Shown: positions 1 to 8,350 of the stretch, one piece after another | Numbering within the stretch: the stretch's first letter is position 1 | Layout: every line of letters begins with the position of its first letter | Assembly: GCA_965198865.1 (NCBI GenBank) | Contig: CBDAQA010000010.1 | Span: 62,001 to 126,000, forward strand | From: CBDAQA01 sp965198865 | GTDB taxonomy: Bacteria; Planctomycetota; Phycisphaerae; Tepidisphaerales; Tepidisphaeraceae | Reading direction: 5' to 3' | Length of the DNA stretch: 64,000 nt | Made by a program: the position numbers and the translations under genes | Notes under the pieces: model-generated | The model's input: only the letters and a program-made list of their open reading frames with translations | Told to the model about the DNA's origin: nothing | The model's database searches: none

Positions 1-2295
1 CCGGGCACGCTGACCGACGATGCGCTGATGGACGGGCGGAGCGACAACCACCTGGCGGCCGTCGCGTTCCACGTCACCAAGAACGACGGGTATCGAGCGG
101 CACTGGCGTGGGTGGAGTTGTCGACGGGGGCGTGCGTGGCGCTGTCGGGCACCGAGGCGCAGGTGCTGGACGAGGCGGCCCGGCTGCGGCCGGCGGAGGT
201 GCTGATCCCCGAGCTGCCGTCGGGCCAGCCGCACCCGATCGGGGGGAAGCTGACGGCCGCGGGGCTGCGGGGCGTGGTGGCGCGGCCGGGGTGGCAGTTC
301 ACGCCGCACCACGCGAAGGAGCAGGTCCAGCGGCAATGGGGCGTCCGCGGGACCGGCGGGTTCGGCTTCGATGACGACGACCCGGCCGTGCTGGCGACGG
401 CGGCGGTGCTGTCGTACCTGGAGGAGACGCAGAAGTCGGCCGGCACCGCTCACCTGCGGACGCTTCGCCGGCACAGCGTGGACGACTTCCTGGCGATCGA
501 CCCCGCGTCGTGGCGATCGCTGGAGGTCGACCGCACCGTGCGCACCGGCGGGACCGAAGGGAGCCTGCTGTCGGCGATCGACCGCACGCGGACGCCGATG
601 GGGGCACGGACGCTGCGACAGTGGCTGCGATACCCGCTACGCGATGCGGAACACATCGGTGCCCGACAGAGCGCGATTGCGGCACTGCTGGCGTCGCCTT
701 CGGTGCTGGGGCAGATCACGTCGGCGCTGGACGGCGTGTGCGACGTGGAGCGAATCGTCGGCCGGGTGGCCGTGGGCCGGGCGGGGCCGCGCGACTTGGC
801 CGCACTGTCGCGGTGCGTGGCGAACCTGCCCAAGTTCCTGGAGACGCTGGCCGCCCTGCCGGCCGCGGCGGACGTGGCACCGGACCTGGTCGAGCTGCGG
901 CCGTTCTGTGCGGCCCAAGCGGAGTACCTGCAATCGGCCATCAAGCCCGATCCCGCCCCACACCTGCGCGAGGGCGGCGTGATGGCGCCCGGGTTCGACG
1001 CCGAGCTGGACCGGCTGACCGACCTGGGCACCAACAGCCAGCGGTGGTTGGCCGAGTACCAGGGCAAGCTGTCGGCCGAGTCGAACATCCCGTCGCTGAA
1101 GGTCGGGTTCAACAAGGTGTTCGGCTACTACATCGAGGTGACCAACGCCCACAGGGACAAGGCCCCGCTAAGCTGGACCCGCAAGCAGACGACGACCAAC
1201 AGCGAGCGGTACATCACGGCCGAGCTGAAGGATTTCGAAAGCGAAGCGCTGGGGGCTCGCGACAAGGCGGTCGCGCTGGAGCAGCAACTGTTCGAGCAGG
1301 TGCGGCTCGCCCTGCTGCCGCACGTGACGACCTACCAGGAGCTGGCGTACGCGATCGCCCGAGTGGACGTGCTGTCGTCCCTGGCGGCCCTGGCTGCCGA
1401 CCGGCGGTACTGCCGGCCGACGATCACCGAGGACCACACGCTTCACATCATCGACGGTCGCCACCCAGTGCTGGAGCAACAACTGGGACCGGAGTTCGTC
1501 GCCAACGACGTGTCGTTCGCCGCGGGCGACTCGCTGCAGCTGATCACCGGCCCGAACATGGCCGGCAAGAGCACGTTCATCCGGCAGGTGGCGCTGATCA
1601 CGCTGCTGGCGCAGGTGGGCAGCTACGTCCCGGCGAAGTCGGCCACGGTGGGACTTGCGGATCGGTTGTTCACGCGCATCGGCGCCAGCGACGAGCTGCA
1701 CGGCGGGCAGTCGACGTTCATGGTCGAGATGACCGAGACGGCCAACATCCTCAACAACGCGACCGACCGCAGCCTGGTCGTGCTGGACGAGATCGGCCGC
1801 GGCACCAGCACGCTCGACGGGCTGAGCTTGGCCTGGGCGATCGCCGAGCACATCGCCAGCAACGTGGGCTGCCGGACGCTGTTCGCCACGCACTACCACG
1901 AGCTGACCGACCTGGCAGACCGGTTCACCGGCGTGAAGAACCTGAACGTGTCGGTGCGCGAGTGGGAGGACACGGTGATCTTCCTGCACCGCATCGTCGA
2001 GGGGGGCACCGACCGGTCCTACGGCATCCACGTCGCCCGTCTGGCCGGCGTGCCCAAGGACGTGCTGGACCGCGCGAGGCAACTGCTGGGCGAACTGGCC
2101 GTGCAACACGTCGCCCGCCCGAAGGTCAGCCGCCGCGGCAACCGGGCGGCGGAGAAGGACAGTAACCAGATGCCGCTGTTCGTCGACCCGTCGGTGGAGC
2201 TGATGCAGGCGTTGGCCGCCGTGGATGCCGACCACCTGTCGCCGATGGCGGCGTTCGAGCTGCTGCGGGCGTGGAAGGCGAAGTACGGGCGGTGA
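1..2295 (+). CDS. mutS: DNA mismatch repair protein MutS (5' end outside window)
   Basis: MutS binds mispaired or looped DNA and starts methyl-independent mismatch repair together with MutL. The frame is open from base 1 (PGTLTDDALMDGRSDN, typical of the MutS N-terminal mismatch-binding region), so the true start lies upstream and the ATG at 28 is internal. The connector and lever/clamp regions follow. The ATPase domain shows Walker A GPNMAGKST at about 1549-1575 and Walker B LVVLDEIGRGTST at about 1774-1812, followed by FATHYHEL. The C-terminal tail (QMPLFVDPSVELMQALAAVD) resembles the helix-turn-helix end of bacterial MutS1. About 764 residues are present. The family identity is certain. 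Confidence 0.97.
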   Translation, partial: PGTLTDDALMDGRSDNHLAAVAFHVTKNDGYRAALAWVELSTGACVALSGTEAQVLDEAARLRPAEVLIPELPSGQPHPIGGKLTAAGLRGVVARPGWQFTPHHAKEQVQRQWGVRGTGGFGFDDDDPAVLATAAVLSYLEETQKSAGTAHLRTLRRHSVDDFLAIDPASWRSLEVDRTVRTGGTEGSLLSAIDRTRTPMGARTLRQWLRYPLRDAEHIGARQSAIAALLASPSVLGQITSALDGVCDVERIVGRVAVGRAGPRDLAALSRCVANLPKFLETLAALPAAADVAPDLVELRPFCAAQAEYLQSAIKPDPAPHLREGGVMAPGFDAELDRLTDLGTNSQRWLAEYQGKLSAESNIPSLKVGFNKVFGYYIEVTNAHRDKAPLSWTRKQTTTNSERYITAELKDFESEALGARDKAVALEQQLFEQVRLALLPHVTTYQELAYAIARVDVLSSLAALAADRRYCRPTITEDHTLHIIDGRHPVLEQQLGPEFVANDVSFAAGDSLQLITGPNMAGKSTFIRQVALITLLAQVGSYVPAKSATVGLADRLFTRIGASDELHGGQSTFMVEMTETANILNNATDRSLVVLDEIGRGTSTLDGLSLAWAIAEHIASNVGCRTLFATHYHELTDLADRFTGVKNLNVSVREWEDTVIFLHRIVEGGTDRSYGIHVARLAGVPKDVLDRARQLLGELAVQHVARPKVSRRGNRAAEKDSNQMPLFVDPSVELMQALAAVDADHLSPMAAFELLRAWKAKYGR

Positions 2296-2463
2296 GGTGG
2301 ATGCCGCGTCGGAGGGGCGGGTAGCGATTGTAAGATGGACGGCCGGAAACTTGGGGACACGTTGCGATGGATCGACGCAAGTGGCTGATCGGGTTGGCGG
2401 CGCTCGCGTTGGCCCAGGTGGCTGCGATCGCCTTGGTCGCCTACGGAGCGCGCGCTCCGCGGG

Positions 2464-2688
2464 TTGCCTGAAAACCGCTGCACCGAGTGCGGCAACCGCT
2501 TCGACCCCAACGTCAGCCGGACGTACGCCCGAAGTCCACGCTCGTTCCGGCGGCGGAGATGGTTGAGGCGGGCCCTCGTCCTCATCGTCACGCTCGTCCT
2601 CCTGACCGATGCCGTCGGCGCAGGCCTTTGGTGGTGCTGGGTGGCGGGGTCGTCGCCGGCGACAGTTGGAGGCCGCGGTCATGGATGA
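2464..2688 (+). pseudogene. Truncated zinc-ribbon membrane protein remnant
   Basis: The frame from 2455 reads LRGLPENRCTECGNRFDPN, the second half of the planctomycete CxxCGYDLRGLP...CPECG zinc ribbon that is intact in the gene at 30105-30758. A basic stretch and a hydrophobic segment (RALVLIVTLVLLTDAVGAG) follow. The first CxxC half is missing: upstream the same frame is non-coding and stops at 2386. A separate 34-codon reading frame (2367-2471, MDRRKWLIGLAALALAQ) lies just before it in another frame and could be its displaced membrane start. The last 20 or so residues come from the IS1-like element beginning near 2630. I read it as a gene fragment left by decay plus the insertion. Confidence 0.5.
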
Positions 2689-3710
2689 CCCCACCACGGA
2701 TGAGGGTGACCTGTCGAGGTTCTGCTGCCAGACGCCGTCCTGCGCCGAGCACGGCAGGCGCGGCGCGGGCCACCTGACGGTGACCGCCCGGATCGGCAGG
2801 GACGGCCAGTACCGGCTGCTGCGGTGCCGCGCGTGCAAGTCGCGGTTCAGCGATCGCCGGGGGACGGTCTTCTTCGGGTCCCACCTGCCGGCGGCGAAGG
2901 TCACCTCGATCCTGGCCCACGTGCGGGAGGGGTGCGGCATGCGGCGGACGGGCCGGCTGGTCGGGACCAAGGAGGCGACGAACCGCGGCCTCGCCAGCCC
3001 GGCCGACGATGAGCGGGGCGACCGGTGGGACCACGTGGCGTTGGACCCGGAACACCGGCTGGTCCTGTCGGTCGTGCCGGGCAAGCGGACGGCGGCGAAC
3101 GCCGCCGCCGCCGTCGTGTCGGACGCGGCCAGACGCATGGGCGGCCGCACCCCGCGGCTGGTGACGACGGACGGGCACGCCCCGCACGAGCAGGCGATCC
3201 TCGACGCGTTCGGCGTGGCCGTCACGCCGCCGCGGACCGGCAAGCCCGGCCGGCCACGGCGGACCCGGCGCGAGCCCCACCCCGAGCTGACCTACGCGAC
3301 GGTCCGCAAGGCGCGGGCAAGGGGACGCATGGCGTCGGTCGTGACCACGCTGTTTTTCGGCACGGCCGCCATGCTCGCCGCCGCCCGGCGGCTGTCCTCG
3401 TGCAGCAGGCGCGTGAACGCCTCGTTCATCGAGCGGGCCCACGGCACGGACAGGCACCGCAACGCGCGGAAGAGCCGCCGGACCTACCGGTTCAGCAAGG
3501 ACGTCCCCACGCACGACGCGGTCGGCCACTTCGCGGCCTACCGCTACGACTTCTGCTGGCCCGTGCGGACGCTGTCGGACAGGGGCGCGGGCAGCCCGAG
3601 GCAACCCCCAACGCCGGCCATGGCGGCCGGCCCGACCGACCACGTGTGGCCACTGGCCGACCGGCTCGCCCTGCCAGCCGTCAAACGTGCAGCCTAAGCG
3701 GGGCACCACC
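2630..3710 (+). mobile_element. IS1-like insertion sequence
   Basis: The boundaries are proposed from an 8-bp inverted repeat, GGTGGTGC at 2630-2637 and its complement GCACCACC at 3703-3710, which encloses the transposase tightly. The tip resembles the GGTGATGC end of classical IS1. The element would be 1081 bp. Flanking bases (aggccttt on the left, cgataatc on the right) show no target-site duplication, so the exact ends are uncertain or the duplication has been lost. It sits at the end of a zinc-ribbon membrane protein fragment. Confidence 0.6.
2681..3697 (+). CDS. IS1-family transposase (single ORF)
   Basis: The N-terminal zinc-binding part (CCQTPSC...LRCRACKSRFSDRRGT) corresponds to InsA. 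A helix-turn-helix-like region (VREGCGMRRTGRLVGTKEAT) precedes a DDE-type catalytic core: DHVALDPEHRLVLSVV, then LVTTDGHAPHE, then NASFIERAHGTDRHRNARKSRR. In classical IS1 the two parts are joined by frameshifting; here they are one continuous reading frame of 338 codons. The ATG at 2681 (MDDPTTDEGD) was chosen because the longer upstream extension is low-complexity and runs into the left end. The C-terminus (WPLADRLALPA) is shared by many planctomycete IS1 relatives, from general knowledge of the group. Confidence 0.82.
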   Translation: MDDPTTDEGDLSRFCCQTPSCAEHGRRGAGHLTVTARIGRDGQYRLLRCRACKSRFSDRRGTVFFGSHLPAAKVTSILAHVREGCGMRRTGRLVGTKEATNRGLASPADDERGDRWDHVALDPEHRLVLSVVPGKRTAANAAAAVVSDAARRMGGRTPRLVTTDGHAPHEQAILDAFGVAVTPPRTGKPGRPRRTRREPHPELTYATVRKARARGRMASVVTTLFFGTAAMLAAARRLSSCSRRVNASFIERAHGTDRHRNARKSRRTYRFSKDVPTHDAVGHFAAYRYDFCWPVRTLSDRGAGSPRQPPTPAMAAGPTDHVWPLADRLALPAVKRAA

Positions 3711-3844
3711 CGATAATCACGCGGTCCGAAAAAGACAATCGAATCGGCTTTACCGTACCATTCGCCGGCGGTGCGGGGTCGTGCGCCCGCGACGCCGCCG
3801 CCCGCGCGAGGGTCGACCCGTCACCTGTCGAGGAGGACACGCCC

Positions 3845-5077
3845 ATGTGGATCGTTCCCGTCATCGCGTTGGTCAGCCTTGCCATCGGTACTCTGACAGG
3901 CGCCCTGTCGTTTACGCCCGCGTCGGCGGCCGAGCCGCCGGCGGCGGCGGGCGTGCCGGGCGACGCCGACTTTGCGGCCGCCCTGTTCGGGCGGGTGGCG
4001 ACCGGCGTCACGGGCAACGTGTTCCTGTCGCCGGCCAGCGTCCGGACGGCGCTGGCGATGACGGCGTCCGGGGCGGCCGGGGCGACGGCGCAGCAGATGG
4101 CGGACGTGCTGCGGCTGCCGGCGGGCACGCCCGACCAGACGGCCGCGGCGTTCCGCGCCGCGACGCCCCCAGTGAGCGCGGACGTCCAGCTGACGGTCGC
4201 CAACGCGATCTGGGGTCAGGAGGGGACGCCGTTCCGGCCGGCGTTCGTGGACCGGCTGACGTCCGATTTTGCGGCGTCGGCCGAGTCGGTCGACTTCCGC
4301 GCCGCGCCCGAGCCGGCCCGCAAGCGGGTCAACGATTGGGTCGAGCAGCAGACGCACGAGAAGATCAAGGACCTGCTGCCGGCGGGGTCGGTCACGCCGA
4401 TGACGCGGCTGGTGCTGGCCAACGCGGTCTACTTCAAGGGGGACTGGCAGCGGCCGTTCTCGGCGGGGCAGACGGCGCCGGCACCGTTCCACCTGGACGG
4501 TTCTCATGACGCCGACGTGCCCATGATGCGGCTGGGGACCGGGTCGATGCCGCTGTTCCAGGACGACGCCGTCGACGTGATCGAGCTGCCGTACAAGGGG
4601 CGGACGACGTCGATGGTGGTCATCATCCCAAAGGCGGTCGACGGGCTGGCGGCGGTCGAGAAGGGGCTGACGGGCGACACGTTGCGCCGATGGGTTGGCG
4701 GGTTGCGCCGGGCACAGGCGACGTTGCAGTTCCCGCGGTTCAGGGCGGCGGGCAGCTACTCGCTCCGCGACACGCTGGTCGCGATGGGGATGACGGACGC
4801 GTTCGACGCGAGCCGGGCCGACTTCTCGGGGATGATCGCCCCGTCGGCGGACGGGGAGCGGGTGTGCATCACCGGCGTGGCGCACAAGTCGTTCGTGGCC
4901 GTCGACGAGAAGGGGACCGAGGCGGCGGCCGCCACCGGGATCATGCTGGGGGCGATGGCGATGCGAGCAGGCCCGGTCATAAACTTGGTGGCCGACCGGC
5001 CGTTCCTGTACCTGATCCGCGACACGCGGGCGGGGACCGTGCTCTTCATGGGGCGCTGCGCAGACCCACGATCGTGA
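3845..5077 (+). CDS. Secreted serpin (serine protease inhibitor)
   Basis: Serpins trap proteases through a mobile reactive-centre loop. The first 28 or so residues form a signal peptide (MWIVPVIALVSLAIGTLTGA...ASA). The serpin core follows: NVFLSPASVRTALAMTASGA, LVLANAVYFKGDWQRPF and DVIELPYKGRTTSMVVIIP. The hinge GTEAAAATG at about residue 357 has the small residues needed for loop insertion, so it is probably inhibitory. The loop then reads IMLGAMAMRAGP, and the signature DRPFLYLIRDTRAGTVLFMG closes the protein. A hydrophobic loop rich in Met/Ala/Leu suggests chymotrypsin- or elastase-like targets, but the P1 residue cannot be fixed by eye. The length (410 aa) is normal. A stem-loop lies just downstream. 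Confidence 0.93.
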   Translation: MWIVPVIALVSLAIGTLTGALSFTPASAAEPPAAAGVPGDADFAAALFGRVATGVTGNVFLSPASVRTALAMTASGAAGATAQQMADVLRLPAGTPDQTAAAFRAATPPVSADVQLTVANAIWGQEGTPFRPAFVDRLTSDFAASAESVDFRAAPEPARKRVNDWVEQQTHEKIKDLLPAGSVTPMTRLVLANAVYFKGDWQRPFSAGQTAPAPFHLDGSHDADVPMMRLGTGSMPLFQDDAVDVIELPYKGRTTSMVVIIPKAVDGLAAVEKGLTGDTLRRWVGGLRRAQATLQFPRFRAAGSYSLRDTLVAMGMTDAFDASRADFSGMIAPSADGERVCITGVAHKSFVAVDEKGTEAAAATGIMLGAMAMRAGPVINLVADRPFLYLIRDTRAGTVLFMGRCADPRS

Positions 5078-5088
5078 TTGCGCGCCTC

Positions 5089-5149
5089 CATTCCAGCCGC
5101 GGCAGGGAGGTTGCGGAGCGTCCGCGGGCTCCCGCCCTCTGCTGGAATG
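5089..5149. terminator. Long stem-loop between convergent serpin and clpS genes
   Basis: The arms CATTCCAGC (5089-5097) and GCTGGAATG (5141-5149) are perfectly complementary, with further pairing inside (AGGGAGG against the CCC..CCCT region). It lies between the serpin stop and the clpS stop, where a bidirectional terminator is expected. No strong T-run follows, so termination is an inference from position. It could instead be a dispersed repeat. Confidence 0.45.
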
Positions 5150-5153
5150 AACG

Positions 5154-5513
5154 TCACGCCGTCGCGGGCTCGATGCGGGCGGACATCGATCCAGCAGAGG
5201 TGGCCATGCGGACGTCCTTGCCGAAGGCGTGGATCTGGTCGCGCTTGAGCTCGGCCTTCTCCTTGTGCGTGGTGCATACGATCACGCGGCCCTTGGCGTC
5301 GACCTCCTCGGCCAGCTTGAACGCCGCCTCCTTGGGGTGGGCGAACAGCGAGCCGAGCATCTCGATCACGTAGGCGTAGGTGTGGTGGTCGTCGTCCAAC
5401 AGCACGACGTGGTACGGCGGCAACGGTTTGGGGTCGGGCTTGGCGGATGACTTCGGCTTGGCCGGGGCAACCGCGACGGCACCGGTGGGTTCATCCGCTT
5501 GAGGGTCGGGCAT
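5154..5513 (-). CDS. clpS: ATP-dependent Clp protease adaptor ClpS
   Basis: ClpS hands N-degron substrates to ClpAP/ClpCP. A Pro/Lys-rich N-terminal tail of about 30 residues is followed by the ClpS core: PPYHVVLLDDDHHTYAYVIE, LFAHPKEAAFKLAEEVDAKG and VIVCTTHKEKAELKRDQI. The DDDHHTY segment matches the usual N-end-rule pocket motif (DDxxT). The C-terminal tail (DVRMATSAGSMSARIEPATA) is longer than in E. coli ClpS. The gene converges with the serpin; no clp ATPase gene is in the window. Confidence 0.93.
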   Translation of the reverse strand: MPDPQADEPTGAVAVAPAKPKSSAKPDPKPLPPYHVVLLDDDHHTYAYVIEMLGSLFAHPKEAAFKLAEEVDAKGRVIVCTTHKEKAELKRDQIHAFGKDVRMATSAGSMSARIEPATA

Positions 5514-5665
5514 GACGGCTCCACGAAAGTCTGATACAACGATCTAGCCTGCTCGATTTGCTGCCGAACACGATAATCGTCGAGGCGGCGGTAGTCCACA
5601 TCCGATCGCCGGGCAGGCGGGTCAGCGTTCGACGTTTCGCCGTTCCTGCAGACAAGGGGCACGAC

Positions 5666-6535
5666 ATGCAATGGGAAGTGTGCGGGGCCGACCGGGTAAC
5701 GGGTCGGGGCCAGACGCTGGTGCTGGACGCGGACGACGAGGCGTCGGCCGTGCGCCGGGGATCCCGTCGCGGCCTAGTGGTGGAGCGGGCGCGACCGCTG
5801 GACCCGGAGGACAGCGCGGCGGGCACGGCGGCGATCGAGATGGCCAGCGTCCTCACGCCACTGCCGAGCGCGGGCGACGCGGTTGGGTACACGTACGTGG
5901 CGCCGTCCCGCGGGCGTGGCCGGAAGAAGAAGAGGGCTGGGGGCGGTGCGGGAGTGGTCGTTGCGGTGGTCGTCGCCTTGGTCGCAGGCGGCGGGTGGTA
6001 CGCCTGGCGAGCGACGCGGCCGGTGGAGACCGTCGCGACGGACGAATCGGCGGGAACGGTGGTCGTGCCGGGCACCGTTCCGGTGCCCAATGTGGCACCG
6101 AACTTGACGGCGTCTACCCCACGAATGATCCCCGCGGGCCCCAAGGGACCGCTGGTGCCCTCGTTGCACGTGACGGCTGCGGAGGTGCTGCAGGCGTATC
6201 AAACGGATCGCAAGTTGACCGACGCCACGTACGCCGGGCGGACGATCGCGGTGCAGGGGCGGGTGGAGACGGTGGGCCGGGGGATCTTCGGCACGCCGTG
6301 CATCGGGCTGGGCGGGAGCGGCGGTGCCGGGCCGGGTCGGATCCTGTGCGCGTTCGGCGAGGAGGACGTCGCAGCGATGAACGCCGTCTGGGCGGGCGAC
6401 ACGATCACGGTGGTCGGCCGGTACGACGGCGCGAACGGCAACGACGTCCAACTGGTCGGATGTCAGGTGTCGAGCAGCCCGGCGACGCGGCCTGCGGAGG
6501 CACCGGCAACGCAGCCGGCGGGTGGCCCGGGGTAG
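5666..6535 (+). CDS. Membrane protein with C-terminal OB-fold (tRNA_anti-like) domain
   Basis: The ATG at 5666 was chosen because a purine-rich site (AAGGGG, 5654-5659) precedes it; the longer frame to 5558 is probably leader. Residues 1-45 (MQWEVCGADRVTGRGQTLVL) resemble a small domain often found in planctomycete proteins that remodels residues into ...GLVVERARPL. A basic stretch RGRGRKKKR precedes one transmembrane helix near residues 88-108 (VVVAVVVALVAGGGWYAW), giving an outside C-terminus. A Pro/Thr linker leads to an OB-fold-like region (TYAGRTIAVQGRVETVG...WAGDTITVVGRYDG), similar to the tRNA_anti-like family of uncertain function. The C-terminus is Pro/Ala/Thr-rich. Confidence 0.75.
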   Translation: MQWEVCGADRVTGRGQTLVLDADDEASAVRRGSRRGLVVERARPLDPEDSAAGTAAIEMASVLTPLPSAGDAVGYTYVAPSRGRGRKKKRAGGGAGVVVAVVVALVAGGGWYAWRATRPVETVATDESAGTVVVPGTVPVPNVAPNLTASTPRMIPAGPKGPLVPSLHVTAAEVLQAYQTDRKLTDATYAGRTIAVQGRVETVGRGIFGTPCIGLGGSGGAGPGRILCAFGEEDVAAMNAVWAGDTITVVGRYDGANGNDVQLVGCQVSSSPATRPAEAPATQPAGGPG

Positions 6536-6823
6536 GTCGGCAACGGCAGGGGAGCGGCAACCGTCGATGCCGGGTGTGGCCAGCACTCTCGGCAAAGGTG
6601 CCTGATGACGGGCACGGAGCCGGGCAGTGCCGGCCCGTGCCAGCGCAGCCCGCGTCTCGCGCGGGGGTCGGGGCATTCGGCTTCAACGCGTATCGCGTGA
6701 GGCGCGATCCGGCGTACCGGACCGCTGGGGCCGACATGGCCCGGCTTCGTGCCCGTTCACGCGTTCCACCAATCCGGCGCACCGATTGGTGCCGGGTGTA
6801 GCTCCTTTTCTTGGCGGTCGGGT

Positions 6824-7951
6824 TCAGGCGGCCAGCGCGGCTGACTTTGACTCCCAGTAGGCCGGCCACAGCTTGCTGTAGTGCAGGCACCGCAACGCGG
6901 CCATGTGCTCGGCCCGGCGGACCCGCCACCGCGGGTTGTTCAGCTTCAGCCGTTTGCCGATCATGTTCTTGCACGTCCCCTCGACCAGCCCCGACCCGAT
7001 CGGCAGGCCCGCGGCCAGGCGGGTGCGGTACCACAGGCTGTCCCGGTTGGCCGACAGGTAGCCGATCAGGCCGTCCAGGGCCGCCACGCGTGGGTCGCCG
7101 CCGCCGTTCGACAGGTCGGCTCGCTCCCGCTCGAGGTGCTCGATGAACCGCGGGCCCTCCAGCCGGATCAGGTCCGCCAGTTGCCGCTCGCCCCAGTCCC
7201 GGGCGGCCGGCGTCCCGCGGCCGAACATTTGTTGCCCGGCGGCGTGCACGTGCTCGGCCACGTGGTAGACGTCCACGACCCACTCGACGTTGACCACCGC
7301 CAGGAAGCGCTTGGCCGCCTCGTCCCAGATCCACCGCGCCCCGTCCGCCAGCACGCTGAGCCGCGGGCAGCCGGCCAGCCCCAGGTGGTCCAGCATCCGC
7401 CGCCACGACGCCCCGACCAGGCCGCTGCTGGCGATCGCCGCCCACGCCACCCGGCACGCCGGCGGCTCCAGGTCCCGCTGGTCCCACTGGGCCGGCGGCA
7501 CCGGGTCGGCCGCCGCCCGCTTGGCGAACACGCTGACCCGCATCTCGCGCCACCCGTCGACCGTGTTGACGCTGACCCCGTCGGTGTAGAACTCGACCTC
7601 ACCCTCGGCCGCCGCCATCGGCGCGGCCGACGCCGGGTCGCCCTTCAACCACCGGGCCGCCGCCTCCCCCTCGGCGTCGCAGACCCGCCGGACCACGTCG
7701 TCGCTGACCGGCAGCCGGCACAGCTCGCGGACCTTCTCCGCCGCCTCGTCGAACGACCAGCCCGACCCCGCCAGCGTCACCATCCGCCGCGCCGCCACGG
7801 TCAGCTTGTGCCCCGCCGGCACCCCGGCCCAGTCGTCCCACGGCACCGCCTTGCACCCGCACGGCCCCCGCGACGCGTAGTACCGCCGCTCCACCCGCAC
7901 CTCCCCCACGGCCGTCACGATCGACTTGGCCACCCGCCCCCGGTAGCTCAT
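6824..7951 (-). CDS. ISKra4-family transposase, catalytic part (orfB)
   Basis: The catalytic core shows the ISKra4 pattern: VEFYTDGVSVNTVDGWREM, then LADGARWIWDEAAKRF with VDVYHVAEHVH, then GLPIGSGLVEGTCKNMIGKR. The ATG at 7951 overlaps the orfA stop (ATGA). The frame is open further upstream and encodes CSRPCPCAEPATMSYRGR, the cysteine motif expected just before YRGR in full-length relatives. The natural product is therefore probably an orfA-orfB fusion made by a -1 frameshift, not a protein starting at 7951. If frameshifting does not occur, the element is inactive. Confidence 0.85.
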   Translation of the reverse strand: MSYRGRVAKSIVTAVGEVRVERRYYASRGPCGCKAVPWDDWAGVPAGHKLTVAARRMVTLAGSGWSFDEAAEKVRELCRLPVSDDVVRRVCDAEGEAAARWLKGDPASAAPMAAAEGEVEFYTDGVSVNTVDGWREMRVSVFAKRAAADPVPPAQWDQRDLEPPACRVAWAAIASSGLVGASWRRMLDHLGLAGCPRLSVLADGARWIWDEAAKRFLAVVNVEWVVDVYHVAEHVHAAGQQMFGRGTPAARDWGERQLADLIRLEGPRFIEHLERERADLSNGGGDPRVAALDGLIGYLSANRDSLWYRTRLAAGLPIGSGLVEGTCKNMIGKRLKLNNPRWRVRRAEHMAALRCLHYSKLWPAYWESKSAALAA

Positions 7952-8199
7952 CGTCGCCGGCTCGGCGCACGGGCACGGCCGGCTGCAGGCCCCCCTTTTT
8001 GCGCCTCGGCGTGCTCCGAGGCGCTCAGCTCGACCATCTTGCGGACCGATTCGTACCCGTCGGCCACCGCGACCCCCTCCAGGGCCGCCATCCCCTGCCC
8101 CGGCGGGGCCGCCGACCCGGCCCGCACCATGGCCCGGTAGGCCAGCACCGACTGCTCCGCCACCAGCCGCTCGTTCCCGCTCAGATCATTCAGGTCCAT
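7948..8199 (-). CDS. ISKra4 N-terminal frame (orfA)
   Basis: This 83-codon frame has a good Shine-Dalgarno site (GGAGGACCG just before the ATG at 8199). It encodes MDLNDLSGNERLVAEQSVLA and a helical region ending SEHAEAQKG. The last 17 residues (GPAAGRARAPSRRR) are Arg/Ala-rich and unlike a structured domain, as expected if the true message shifts into orfB at the A5G6 run. It corresponds to the N-terminal region of one-piece ISKra4 transposases. Confidence 0.7.
   Translation of the reverse strand: MDLNDLSGNERLVAEQSVLAYRAMVRAGSAAPPGQGMAALEGVAVADGYESVRKMVELSASEHAEAQKGGPAAGRARAPSRRR
7990..8000 (-). other. Candidate -1 frameshift/slippage site (A5G6)
   Basis: On the minus strand the orfA codons CAA AAA GGG GGG lie in an AAAAAGGGGGG run. 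A -1 shift here changes the reading to the orfB frame, AGG GGG GCC TGC AGC, restoring the Cys motif that joins orfA to orfB. Both ribosomal slippage and transcriptional slippage act on such runs in other insertion sequences. A simple one-base mutation of an originally fused gene is the alternative. Confidence 0.5.
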
Positions 8200-8298
8200 C
8201 GGTCCTCCAATCATTGACCGACGGCCATTATGACGAATCCGCCAAGATCGCGCGCTACACCCATTGGTGCATTGGTGCCCGCAGAAGGGGCAGGATTC

Positions 8299-8328
8299 TT
8301 GACAGGTGAGCCAATCGTTCATTACACT
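8299..8328 (+). promoter_or_regulatory. Sigma70-like promoter of the SAM-riboswitch transcript
   Basis: A perfect -35 hexamer TTGACA (8299-8304) is followed after 18 bases by TACACT (8323-8328), which matches the -10 consensus at four of six positions. Transcription would start near 8335, about 15 bases before the riboswitch P1 stem. The promoter lies 36 bp beyond the ISKra4 end, so it appears native and intact. Confidence 0.65.
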
Positions 8329-8350
8329 CGCGGACCAAAACTGAATACGG

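Larger units (their letters stand above)
6794..8262 (-). mobile_element. ISKra4-family insertion sequence with paired ends
   Basis: The left end reads GGGTGTAGC, six bases, then TCTTGGCGG (6794-6802 and 6809-6817). The right end is its inverted copy (CCGCCAAGA 8239-8247, GCTACACCC 8254-8262), giving 18 matched positions. Directly outside lie ATTGGTGCC (6785-6793) and ATTGGTGCA (8263-8271), a direct repeat of 8 of 9 bases consistent with a target duplication; an additional ATTGGTGCC copy lies at 8271-8279. The element is about 1.47 kb and holds two overlapping frames, orfA and orfB. It ends 36 bp upstream of the -35 box of the SAM-riboswitch transcript. Confidence 0.85.
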
